Positions 1 to 8,026 of a stretch of 64,000 nt of DNA are shown one piece after another. The DNA comes from Pseudomonas fluorescens HK44 (lineage in GTDB: Bacteria; Pseudomonadota; Gammaproteobacteria; Pseudomonadales; Pseudomonadaceae), in assembly GCF_000217955.3 (NCBI RefSeq), contig NZ_AFOY02000015.1:930001-994000 (forward strand), in the 5' to 3' direction. The notes beneath the pieces were generated by a model, which was not told the DNA's origin, ran no database searches, and worked only from the letters and a program-made list of their open reading frames with translations. A program made the position numbers and the translations under genes. Position 1 is the first letter of the stretch. The number at the start of each line of letters is the position of its first letter.

Positions 1-1377
1 ATGCTCTCGCCCGGGGGTGCCAGCGAAACACTGGCCAATAGCGGCATCACGTTATCGACTGCCGGTTGGCCAACCGAAACCTGGTGGACCAGCTTCAACG
101 ATCCGCAGCTCAATTCCTTGGTTGAAGAGGCGCTCGCAGATAGTCCGACACTGCGCTCCGCCACCGCTCGCGTGCGCCAGGCAGGCGCCATGGAGGCCAT
201 CGAAAGTGCCTCGCTGCTACCACGTATTGACGCTACGGCAAGTACCACCCGCGAACGCTTCAGTGCTAACGGCACTACGCCTGCGCCCGCTAAAGGCACC
301 TGGCAAAATGTCGACCAGGCGACGCTGAATGTCGGGTACGAACTGGATTTCTGGGGCAAAAATCGTTCTGCCGTTGAAGCCGCGGTGGGACGCCGACATG
401 CGCTTGAAGTCGACAGCCATGCGGCTGCGCTGATGCTATCGGCATCCATCGTGCAAACCTATATAGCCTTGCAGGACACTTATGAGCAACTTGACGTTGC
501 TCAAGCGTTACTCGACCAGCAAGTCCACATCGAAAAGCTGACGCAGCAACGCTTTACCGCCGAATTGGGCACGCAAATCGATATCAAGCAATCCCAAGCC
601 TCGCTGCCCGCCAGCCGGGCCAACATTGCAGGCCTCAAAGAAGTGATCGAGCTGAACCAGAACAAGCTCGCCTCTTTACTGGGCAAGGGACCTGACCGTG
701 GACGCTCGATTGCCCGCCCCCACATGCAGGCAAGTAACACCATCGCATTACCCAGCCATATTCCTGCCGAGCTGGTCGGGCATCGTCCCGACGTGGTCGC
801 TCAACGCTGGCGCGTAGAGGCGTCGGGGCATGAGATTGATGTGGCCAAAGCCCGGTTTTACCCAAACGTGAACCTCACGTCCTTTATTGGCCTGCAAAGC
901 CTTGCGTTCGACACCTTCAACGACCACAGCAGCAGAATTTTAGGCTTTTCGCCGGCGATCAGCCTGCCGATTTTCGAGGGTGGACGATTGCGCGGCAATC
1001 TGGATGCTCAGGATGCGGCTTACGACCTGGCAGTTGAAAACTACAACCAGACCGTCATTGATGCGCTACGTGACATCGCCGATCAATTGTCTTCGTTGCG
1101 TTGGTTGAAAGAGCGACTGACCCAACAACTCGAGGCTGTCAACACCGCCCAGGCCGCGTCCGATCTGGTCAACCTGCGCTATGGCGCGGGGCTGGCCACG
1201 TACCTGCAAGTGCTGGCCACCGAGAACGCGACACTGACCCAAAAAAGTCAATTGGTCGCGTTGCAGTCCCGTGCGCTTTCTCTGCAAGCCAATTTGAGCC
1301 GGGCGCTGGGCGGTGGCTATCGCCCCGAGTTCTCCGCCAACGCCCCTGCACTCCCAACTGTAGCTGATAAATCATGA
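1..1377 (+). CDS. Outer-membrane efflux factor, OprM/NodT family (5' end cut)
   Basis: Outer-membrane channel of a tripartite efflux pump. Two outer-membrane-efflux repeats are recognisable: the WWTSFNDPQLN entry motif near residue 28 and the second repeat with FYPNVNLTSFIG near residue 285, followed by the FEGGRLRGNL helix. Family members are about 470-500 residues and begin with a signal peptide and lipobox. Here the frame opens at base 1 without either, so the true start lies upstream of the window and the ATG at base 1 is probably an internal Met. The stop overlaps the next gene (ATGA), so it is the first visible gene of an efflux operon. The family call is sure; the substrate is not visible. 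Confidence 0.9.
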   Translation: MLSPGGASETLANSGITLSTAGWPTETWWTSFNDPQLNSLVEEALADSPTLRSATARVRQAGAMEAIESASLLPRIDATASTTRERFSANGTTPAPAKGTWQNVDQATLNVGYELDFWGKNRSAVEAAVGRRHALEVDSHAAALMLSASIVQTYIALQDTYEQLDVAQALLDQQVHIEKLTQQRFTAELGTQIDIKQSQASLPASRANIAGLKEVIELNQNKLASLLGKGPDRGRSIARPHMQASNTIALPSHIPAELVGHRPDVVAQRWRVEASGHEIDVAKARFYPNVNLTSFIGLQSLAFDTFNDHSSRILGFSPAISLPIFEGGRLRGNLDAQDAAYDLAVENYNQTVIDALRDIADQLSSLRWLKERLTQQLEAVNTAQAASDLVNLRYGAGLATYLQVLATENATLTQKSQLVALQSRALSLQANLSRALGGGYRPEFSANAPALPTVADKS

Positions 1378-2564
1378 CCAACCAAACGTCCTCTCCCGTC
1401 GATCCCGCTCAACCCCAAGCCTCATATCGTCCCCAGTTGTTGCTGATCCTGGGCATCGCGCTGTTAATGGCAACCCTGGGCATCTGGTACCTGTTGGGAC
1501 TTGGTACCGTATCTACCGACGATGCCTATGTGGACGGTAACATCGTTCAGGTGACCTCCCAGGTCAGTGGCACCGTGACGATGATCAGTGGCGACAACAC
1601 CGATCATGTCGATGCCAATACGCTGCTGGTCACGCTCAATGCTGTGGATGCCGAGATCCAGTTCGAGCGCGCCAAATCCAACCTTGCCCGCGCCGTACGC
1701 CAGGCCCGCACCCAGTATTACCAGGTGCAACAACTGCAGGCTGAAGTCAGCCAACGACAAAACGACGTAAACAAGGCCCAGGATGATGTACGCCGACGCG
1801 ATCAGCTTGCTGCCAGCGGCGCCGTTTCTCGCGAAGAGATCAGCCATGCCGAGGAGGTGCTTAAAAATGCCTTGGCGGGTCTGGACGGTACCCGGCATGC
1901 ACTGGCGGTTCGCCTGGCCATGGTCGATAACACGACTCTGCGTACCCACCCCGATGTGCTGGTGGCTGCCGCCAATTTGCGCGATGCCTGTATTTCTTTA
2001 CATCGCAGCCAAATCTATTCGCCGGTGACCGGTGTCATCACAAAGCGCAGTGTGCAGGTAGGTCAGCGAATCAATCCGGGCGTGGCCCTGATGTCAGTGG
2101 TGCCAATCGACCAGGTATGGGTGAACGCCAACTTCAAGGAATCGCAGATCCAGGATTTGCGCATCGGTCAACCTGTCGTTCTACGTGCCGATGCCTACAG
2201 CCGCAACGTGATATTTCACGGTTCCATCGTAGGCCTGGATGCTGGCACCGGAAGCGCGTTTTCGTTGATGCCTGCCCAGAACGCTACAGGTAACTGGATC
2301 AAGGTTACCCAGCGCGTGCCTGTGCGAATCGCCCTGAAACCGCAGGAAGTCGCCGACAATCCGCTGCGTCTTGGCCTGTCCATGCGTGTGTCGGTTGATA
2401 CCTCCGACACCAGTGGGCAGGTGCTCAAGAAGCAGCCCCCTGCGCATCCGGCCTATAGCACCGACATCTTTGAAAACGAGCTTAAGGACGCCAATGACGT
2501 TGTGGAGCAAGTGATCAGCGCCAACGATGATCGTGGCCAATATGCCAAGTATCTGAAACCTTGA
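1374..2564 (+). CDS. HlyD/EmrA-type membrane fusion protein of an efflux pump
   Basis: Periplasmic adaptor that links an inner-membrane MFS pump to the outer-membrane channel. It has a short cytoplasmic tail, one membrane anchor at about residues 20-43, the STDDAYVDGN motif typical of EmrA, a split lipoyl domain (IVQVTSQVSGTV and YSPVTGVITKRSVQVGQ) and a long coiled coil at about residues 95-190. At 396 aa it is of normal EmrA length. It overlaps the upstream OM-factor gene by 4 nt and the downstream MFS gene by 1-4 nt, so translation is probably coupled. No regulator lies inside the operon; a LysR gene follows on the opposite strand. Confidence 0.92.
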   Translation: MTNQTSSPVDPAQPQASYRPQLLLILGIALLMATLGIWYLLGLGTVSTDDAYVDGNIVQVTSQVSGTVTMISGDNTDHVDANTLLVTLNAVDAEIQFERAKSNLARAVRQARTQYYQVQQLQAEVSQRQNDVNKAQDDVRRRDQLAASGAVSREEISHAEEVLKNALAGLDGTRHALAVRLAMVDNTTLRTHPDVLVAAANLRDACISLHRSQIYSPVTGVITKRSVQVGQRINPGVALMSVVPIDQVWVNANFKESQIQDLRIGQPVVLRADAYSRNVIFHGSIVGLDAGTGSAFSLMPAQNATGNWIKVTQRVPVRIALKPQEVADNPLRLGLSMRVSVDTSDTSGQVLKKQPPAHPAYSTDIFENELKDANDVVEQVISANDDRGQYAKYLKP

Positions 2565-4096
2565 TGGGGCATTTCATGTACCGGAAAAACGCCGCCTTGT
2601 TGATCACCGTAGGGCTGCTGTGTGCATTGGAGTATCTGCAGGCCGGCATGATCGCGTTTGCCTCGGCCCCGATCCGTGGAGAGATTGACGCCAGCCCTGA
2701 AGAATTCACTCTGGTGGCAGCACTTTATGCATGTATCGCGTTAGTGGTCATCTCAAAACAGCGCTGGCTGGTGGAGCGGCTCGGTTGGCGCAACTTCATG
2801 CTGGGCTCCATTAGCATTTACGTGCTGGGGGCCTTCGTGTGCGGCGTCAGCACTGACCTGACCACCTTCACCGCTGGACGTGTGGTCATGGCGCTGGGAG
2901 GCGCATCGTTCATGACCTCTGCGCGCCTGATGGTCAACCTGCTCCCGCCGGGGCCGGGGCGATTCGTTGGGGTAAAAGTATTCGCCACAGGGCTGGCCAG
3001 TGGCACGGCAGCGGCGCCCTTTCTTTCATCACTGGTAGTGGTCGAGGACACCTGGCACGCGATCTTCTGGCTACTGATTGCCGGTGCGTCGTCGGCGGCT
3101 GTGCTCTGCACACGATTCTTACCCAATACGCCTATTCACGAAGATGAGCGCACGCCCTCCAGCCCGGCGAATATCCTGTTGTTATCCGTCAGCACCTTCT
3201 TTCTGCTGTATGTGCTGCAGCGTTCCTACTACGACTTTTACAACGAGACGTTCATCTTCCTCGCCTTCGCGCTGCTGGCCGCCCTGGGCGTGTATATCTT
3301 CTTTCATGCCGAACACGGCAAAGAGGTGCCCTTCCTCAAGGTCAAGGACCTGATGCAGTCCCGCTACATCCTCGGGGTTGCGTTGTTCTGCTTTACCTAC
3401 ATTGTGCTAGGTAGCAACAACTACATCTTGCCGTATTTCCTGCAAACCGCGCTGGGGTACTCCTGGGACACTATCGGTACGTTTCAGGCCTTCGGGCTGG
3501 CCGGGGCGCTGTTGACATGGATCGTCATGGCCATCGTCATTCCAAGGTACCCGGCTCCGAAGAAGTTCTTCGTAGCGGGCTTCAGTGCCTTGATCTGCTT
3601 TGGCGTGTTGTTGTCCTCCCTGGCCCCCGACGCCAATATGTGGTCAAACATCTTGCCTGCACTGGTGCTTAACGGCTGTTTCGTGATGTTGGTACTTGCC
3701 ACGGCGGCCATGCAGACATTTCGCGATGTGACACACCATGACACGCTGTTCGCCCACGCCTATCAGATCAAAAGCATGCTGGGGCAGATAGCCATGGCAC
3801 TTGGCACAGCCGTCGCGACCTTGTTCCTGCAATGGCGCACCACCCTGCAATACAACAATCTCAACAGTCACTTCAGCTCAGGCGATCCGCTCTATCTGGA
3901 ACAGACTCAAATACTGGCTCAGGCACTAACACCTGCTGTAGGTGTGGGCCCAGCCAGTCAGATTTCGGTATCGACGCTCGCCCAATCCCTGCACCAACAG
4001 TCAACCCTGGTCGCAAGCATGGAGTATTTCTGGGCTGTCATCGTTGTCGCCAGTGTTGCGCTGGTCATTTCCATGACGCAGAAGACTTTCAAATGA
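2564..4096 (+). CDS. MFS drug transporter, DHA2/EmrB-like
   Basis: Inner-membrane proton-driven exporter completing the OM factor-EmrA-EmrB set. The protein of about 510 aa is highly hydrophobic with about 14 segments, and carries a GRVVMALGGASFMTSARLMV stretch equivalent to motif C-region helices of DHA2 transporters. Three starts are possible. TTG at 2561 and ATG at 2564 overlap the emrA stop, and ATG at 2576 gives MYRKNAALL. I favour 2564 because of the TGATG coupling. Substrate cannot be read from sequence; this subfamily often exports aromatic acids, dyes or fusaric acid. Confidence 0.88.
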   Translation: MGHFMYRKNAALLITVGLLCALEYLQAGMIAFASAPIRGEIDASPEEFTLVAALYACIALVVISKQRWLVERLGWRNFMLGSISIYVLGAFVCGVSTDLTTFTAGRVVMALGGASFMTSARLMVNLLPPGPGRFVGVKVFATGLASGTAAAPFLSSLVVVEDTWHAIFWLLIAGASSAAVLCTRFLPNTPIHEDERTPSSPANILLLSVSTFFLLYVLQRSYYDFYNETFIFLAFALLAALGVYIFFHAEHGKEVPFLKVKDLMQSRYILGVALFCFTYIVLGSNNYILPYFLQTALGYSWDTIGTFQAFGLAGALLTWIVMAIVIPRYPAPKKFFVAGFSALICFGVLLSSLAPDANMWSNILPALVLNGCFVMLVLATAAMQTFRDVTHHDTLFAHAYQIKSMLGQIAMALGTAVATLFLQWRTTLQYNNLNSHFSSGDPLYLEQTQILAQALTPAVGVGPASQISVSTLAQSLHQQSTLVASMEYFWAVIVVASVALVISMTQKTFK

Positions 4097-4147
4097 GGTC
4101 TGCAGTGCCGACGCCCGACACTCAGCGCCTCCACTTGTCAGTCTGAA

Positions 4148-4270
4148 TCACTGCCAATGTTCACATAGCTTGACCAGTTCATCGACCACATACCTGACCT
4201 TCGGCCGAAGGTGAGACACCTTTGGCCACACGGCATGCACGTCGATCTTCAACTGAATGGGATTGCACTT
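4148..4270 (-). pseudogene. C-terminal tail of a second LysR regulator (remnant)
   Basis: The minus strand here encodes about 40 residues including IDVHAVWPKVSHLRP and RYVVDELVKL before a TGA. This is the typical last stretch of a LysR substrate-binding domain (V-x-A-V-x-P ... P-K-V-R ... V-D-x-L). It has no start and no HTH, and it is out of frame with the complete LysR gene that ends 12 bases upstream of it on the same strand. I read it as what is left of a second lysR gene, perhaps the former regulator of the adjacent efflux operon. Confidence 0.6.
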
Positions 4271-4281
4271 TGAAATACCCA

Positions 4282-5181
4282 CTATCGCTCCCATTGCGGG
4301 TGGGCAAATCGCTCAGCCAGAAAATTGATCAGCACCCGGACCTTGGTCGCCAGGTGCTTGCGGGTGGGATAGACCACGTAGATGCCCAGTTCGACCGACT
4401 GGTACTCTGGCAGGATCTCGACCAGGTCACCCGCCCGCAAATCCTCGGCCACCATGAAACTGGGCTGCAAGGCAATGCCGCCCCCTGCCAAAGCAATACT
4501 GCGACAGGTATCGCCATTGTTGCAGCGAACAATCGAGCGGGTGCGCACACTTTCGCTGCCATCAGGACCCATGAATTGCCATTCATTGCCGCTGGCGAAG
4601 TTGGTATACGCGATCACACCATGCTGTGCCAGGTCCGCCAGTGTGCGTACTTGAGGGTGGCTCGCCAGGTACTTGGGTGAAGCGCACAGACACATCCGCG
4701 TGCCCGCCAGACGGCGCCCTATCAGGGAAGAGCTTTCCATGCGGGCAATACGAACAGCGGCATCGAAGCCCTCCTCCACCAGATCCACCAACCGGTCGTT
4801 CAAGCTGATGTCCAACTCGACGTTGGGGTAGGCCTTCATGAAGTCGCCCCATATCGGCGCCAAGTGCAGCACACCGAAACTAACCGGTGCATTCACCCTT
4901 AAAACCCCACTGGGTTCCGGTGCGGTGGCCGATACGGCCTCCTCGGCCTGATCCATGAGCGCCAGGACCTCCCGTGCCTGGTGGTAAAACTGGCGCCCCT
5001 CCTCCGTCAGAGAAAGACGTCGGGTCGTTCGGTGTAGAAGCCGCGCACCCAGTCGTTCTTCAAGGCCGCTCACGTAGCGCGAGATGGCCGCCTTAGACAT
5101 CTCCAACGGCTCGGCCGCGCCGACGAAGCTGCCTTTATCGACGACGGTGCAGAAGACCTGCATCTCCAACGCTCTGTCCAT
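4282..5181 (-). CDS. LysR-family transcriptional regulator
   Basis: DNA-binding regulator of 299 aa with an N-terminal winged HTH (residues 1-60: SFVGAAEPLEMSKAAISRYVSGLEE) and a LysR substrate domain of the CrgA/AaeR-like group. It is transcribed divergently from the oxidoreductase-dioxygenase-esterase-DoxX operon, with 109 bp between the start codons. LysR proteins usually control such a divergent neighbour, so this is the likely regulator of that operon. The ATG at 5181 gives the normal family N-terminus. The co-inducer is unknown. Confidence 0.93.
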   Translation of the reverse strand: MDRALEMQVFCTVVDKGSFVGAAEPLEMSKAAISRYVSGLEERLGARLLHRTTRRLSLTEEGRQFYHQAREVLALMDQAEEAVSATAPEPSGVLRVNAPVSFGVLHLAPIWGDFMKAYPNVELDISLNDRLVDLVEEGFDAAVRIARMESSSLIGRRLAGTRMCLCASPKYLASHPQVRTLADLAQHGVIAYTNFASGNEWQFMGPDGSESVRTRSIVRCNNGDTCRSIALAGGGIALQPSFMVAEDLRAGDLVEILPEYQSVELGIYVVYPTRKHLATKVRVLINFLAERFAHPQWER

Positions 5182-5290
5182 AATTATCTCACCAAGTGGA
5201 ACAGTTCATCGCATTTGGCCTTATTTATCTCAAACTCACAACTTATAAACTGAGCTCATCGAAACGCACATCAACGCAAATGAGGTCGCG

Positions 5291-5920
5291 ATGAAAATTA
5301 CAATAGTGGGTACCGGCAACATGGGTTCGGCGTTCGCAAAACAGCTGTCCAGCGCCGGCCATATCGTTCGTATCACGGGCCGCGACATCGACAAGGCCAA
5401 AGCCCTGGCCGCTCAGTTTGACAATGTCAGCGCCTATCCGGCTGCCGAGGCTCTGGGTGACAGCGACGTCGTTGTCGTTGCAACCGCCTACGAAGATGCC
5501 GCCAAAGCCCTGCAAAGCCTGGGCGACCTGACGGGCAAGGTGGTTATCGACATCACCAACCCACTGAGCGCCGACTACATGTCGCTGACCATCGGTCACG
5601 TGACGAGCGCGGGCGAGGAAATTGCCACAGCAGTGCCTCAAGCCCATGTCGTCAAAGCGTTCAACACGCTGTTCGCCCAAGTGCTTGCCGACGGCCCGAC
5701 ATTCGCCAATGACCAGCGCGGCAGCGTGTTCGTCGCCAGTGACAGTGAGCGCGCCAAGCAGACCGCGACAGCCCTGGCACACAGCCTGGGCTGGGAGACA
5801 GTGGACGCTGGTGGACTGATCAACGCTCGTTACCTGGAGCCGTTGGCAGGCCTGAATATCTACCTCGGCTATGGCGCCGGCCTGGGCACGTCCATCGCCC
5901 CTGTCTGGCTTAACAAGTAA
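5291..5920 (+). CDS. NADP-dependent oxidoreductase, F420-dependent-reductase-like fold
   Basis: A 209-aa single-domain Rossmann protein. The N-terminus ITIVGTGNMGSAFAKQLSSA is a GxGxxG dinucleotide site followed by a TGRD acceptor end suited to NADP(H). The motif VVIDITNPLSADY and VVKAFNTLFAQV match the NADPH-dependent F420 reductase-like family, which in Pseudomonas (no F420) is thought to use other acceptors. A TGAGG ribosome site precedes the ATG. First gene of the operon divergent to the LysR gene; the next start is 20 bp downstream. Confidence 0.88.
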   Translation: MKITIVGTGNMGSAFAKQLSSAGHIVRITGRDIDKAKALAAQFDNVSAYPAAEALGDSDVVVVATAYEDAAKALQSLGDLTGKVVIDITNPLSADYMSLTIGHVTSAGEEIATAVPQAHVVKAFNTLFAQVLADGPTFANDQRGSVFVASDSERAKQTATALAHSLGWETVDAGGLINARYLEPLAGLNIYLGYGAGLGTSIAPVWLNK

Positions 5921-5939
5921 TCATTGAGGAGCATTCACC

Positions 5940-6782
5940 GTGAACACTTCGTTCCCCCTGTTGTTTGTGTCTCATGGTGCTCCGATGTTTGCCATCGAGC
6001 CTGGTCTGGCGGGTCAACGTCTGGCCGAACTCGGTCGCGAACTGCCGCGACCTGATGCCATCGTCATCCTCTCCCCGCACTGGATGACGCGCGGCGAAGT
6101 CGGCGTTACGGCGAGCACCGCCCCTGAAACCATTCACGACTTCGGTGGTTTTCCCGACGCGTTGTACCAGTTGCGCTACCCCGCACCGGGCGCTCCGGCC
6201 CTGGCCGCTCATATCGTGGGTCTGCTGCAGAATGCAGGATGGAAGTCTCGGCTTGATGCCCGCCGAGGCCTGGACCACGGCGCTTGGGTGCCTCTGCTGT
6301 ATCTGGCCCCTGAGGCAGACGTTCCAGTCGTTCAAGTATCGATGCCTGCCAGCCTCGATACCCACCAGGCCTGGAAATTGGGCCAAGCCCTCAAGCCACT
6401 GCGGGATATGAATGTGCTGATCGTGGCTTCCGGAAGCCTGACCCATAACTTGTATGAGTTTCGGGGGGCGACCGGCCATGGGGCCGATTACGTGAAAGAG
6501 TTTGCGGCCTGGACAGCCCAAACCCTGCAGGCGGGCAACACCGATTTCCTGCTGGACTATAAGCAGCACGCACCTTCAGCCGAACGTGCCCATCCGACTG
6601 ATGAGCATTTTTTACCGTTGCTCATCGCCCTCGGCGCGGCCGGCGAACACTATGAGACTCGTGTCCTGGAAGGCGGCGTGAGCTACGGCGTACTGGCGAT
6701 GGACAGCTATCTGTTTTCTTCGAACAACCCTGTTGGATTCGACTCCACTCAACCCAGCCAAGGCGTTACAGATCATGCGTGA
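5940..6782 (+). CDS. Class III extradiol (LigB/DODA-type) ring-opening dioxygenase
   Basis: Non-heme iron protein of 280 aa of the YgiD/4,5-DOPA-dioxygenase group. The metal-site pattern is visible: SHGAPMFAIE near residue 11, SPHWMTRG near residue 45, GLDHGAWVPL near residue 110 and ASGSLTHNLYEF near residue 167. The start is GTG at 5940, 8 bases after GAGGAG. It sits between an NADP oxidoreductase and a carboxylesterase. In Bacillus the comparable set (dioxygenase, MhqD-like hydrolase, DoxX) protects against quinones and other electrophiles, which is the role I infer. The actual ring substrate is unknown. Confidence 0.88.
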   Translation: MNTSFPLLFVSHGAPMFAIEPGLAGQRLAELGRELPRPDAIVILSPHWMTRGEVGVTASTAPETIHDFGGFPDALYQLRYPAPGAPALAAHIVGLLQNAGWKSRLDARRGLDHGAWVPLLYLAPEADVPVVQVSMPASLDTHQAWKLGQALKPLRDMNVLIVASGSLTHNLYEFRGATGHGADYVKEFAAWTAQTLQAGNTDFLLDYKQHAPSAERAHPTDEHFLPLLIALGAAGEHYETRVLEGGVSYGVLAMDSYLFSSNNPVGFDSTQPSQGVTDHA

Positions 6783-7446
6783 CACCTCTTTTTCCAAAGC
6801 CGTTCGCGAGCCGCAAACAGGACTTTTTTTCCGCAGAGGGAGCAGTACTTCGGCGCCCAAGGGCCGCCTGCTTCTGCTGCATGGCGTCGGTTCAAATGAA
6901 GCGAATCTCGCCTCATTAGCCGCATCGCTACCCAAGGAACTGGAAGTGATTCTGCTCCGCGGTCCGCTGCAGGTTGGCCCACAAGGCTTCGCCTGGTATC
7001 AGGTGACCTTCACCAGCAACGGCCCTTCGTTCAATCAAGAACAGGCAGAGTCCAGCCGGCAACTGTTGCAACACTTCATCGAAGCGCTGCCCAAACTTCC
7101 GACCGTGATCGCCGGCTTCAGCCAGGGCGGCATCATGAGCGCGAGCCTTGGGCTCACCGAGCCCGAGTTGGTTGCCGGTTTCGCAATATTGAGCGGCCGG
7201 ATGCTGCGCGAACTTGATCCGCGGATCGCTTCAGCCGATCGGCTCATGTCCGTCAACGCGTTCATCGCCCATGGTCTTCAGGACAACGTTCTACCAGTAG
7301 CTTGGGCGAAAGAAGCGGACGATTGGCTGGATCGAATCGGCGTCGCCCACGAAACGCATTTCTACGACATGGCCCACGAGATCGTCGCTGAAGAACTGGC
7401 GGATTTCTCGCAATGGCTGACCAAAACGTTGTCACTCTCCAAGTAA
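6775..7446 (+). CDS. Phospholipase/carboxylesterase, alpha/beta hydrolase (MhqD-like)
   Basis: A 223-aa alpha/beta hydrolase. The catalytic triad can be read as Ser in GFSQGG (about residue 118), Asp in GLQDNVLP and His in MAHEI. An oxyanion-region HGVGSNEANL follows the first strands. ATG at 6775 overlaps the dioxygenase stop by 8 nt; an upstream TTG is possible but would overlap the preceding gene by 50 nt. Length and motifs fit the YpfH/MhqD group of small carboxylesterases. Same operon as the LigB-type dioxygenase and DoxX. Confidence 0.88.
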   Translation: MRDTSFSKAVREPQTGLFFRRGSSTSAPKGRLLLLHGVGSNEANLASLAASLPKELEVILLRGPLQVGPQGFAWYQVTFTSNGPSFNQEQAESSRQLLQHFIEALPKLPTVIAGFSQGGIMSASLGLTEPELVAGFAILSGRMLRELDPRIASADRLMSVNAFIAHGLQDNVLPVAWAKEADDWLDRIGVAHETHFYDMAHEIVAEELADFSQWLTKTLSLSK

Positions 7447-7463
7447 ACAAAAGGAACTGCACC

Positions 7464-7865
7464 ATGATCGACTCACGTACCGCTCCATACGCTGCCTTCG
7501 TTATGCGCCTGGCGCTTGGCATCATGTTTATTGCCCACGGCCTGACTAAAGTGCTTGTGTTCACCCCGGCAGGCACCGCAGGCTTTTTTGAATCCATCGG
7601 TTTCCCGGGCTTCCTGGCCTACCCGGTCATGGCCTTTGAAGTCATCGGCGGTTTGATGCTGGTATTGGGTGTCTATGCGCGCTGGGTGGCTGCTCTGGCA
7701 GTGGTTCAACTGTTCGTTGCCGCGACCGTCCACTTCGGCAATGGCTGGAGCTTCACCAACGCCAATGGCGGCTGGGAATATCCTGTCTACCTGTGCGCAA
7801 CAGCATTGGTCGTCGCGTTGCTGGGCGACGGCGCCTTTGCGGCAAAGGCATCCAACAAAGCGTAA
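7464..7865 (+). CDS. DoxX family membrane protein
   Basis: A 133-aa protein with four predicted membrane helices. It has the DoxX signature: RLALGIMFIAHGLTKV near the N-terminus and FEVIGGLMLVLGVYARWVA in the second helix pair. AAGGAA lies about 8 bases before ATG 7464. Last gene of the divergent LysR-linked operon; a terminator follows. In other bacteria DoxX proteins work with thiol or quinone redox enzymes at the membrane, and DoxX accompanies the mhq dioxygenases of Bacillus. Confidence 0.9.
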   Translation: MIDSRTAPYAAFVMRLALGIMFIAHGLTKVLVFTPAGTAGFFESIGFPGFLAYPVMAFEVIGGLMLVLGVYARWVAALAVVQLFVAATVHFGNGWSFTNANGGWEYPVYLCATALVVALLGDGAFAAKASNKA

Positions 7866-7884
7866 GTCACTGCAGACTCAAAGC

Positions 7885-7925
7885 CTGCCGACGCTCTGGG
7901 ACATTCCGGGGCATCGGCAGTTTTG
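7885..7925 (+). terminator. Rho-independent terminator after doxX
   Basis: CTGCCGA at 7885-7891 pairs with TCGGCAG at 7914-7920, extended by GC pairs in the arm, and is followed at once by TTTT. It closes the oxidoreductase-dioxygenase-esterase-DoxX operon. Confidence 0.65.
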
Positions 7926-8026
7926 CGTTTGAGGCAACCGTAACGGTTTTCCTAATCATGGGTGCAGCCTACTCACGAACGAAGAGAGCCGCTGGATGCT
8001 CCCTCCGTGCAGGTCGGTTCACATTA

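Noticed and set aside
4222..4680. 152-codon plus-strand frame opposite the LysR gene
   Set aside because: No domain, no ribosome site; shadow of the LysR coding frame.
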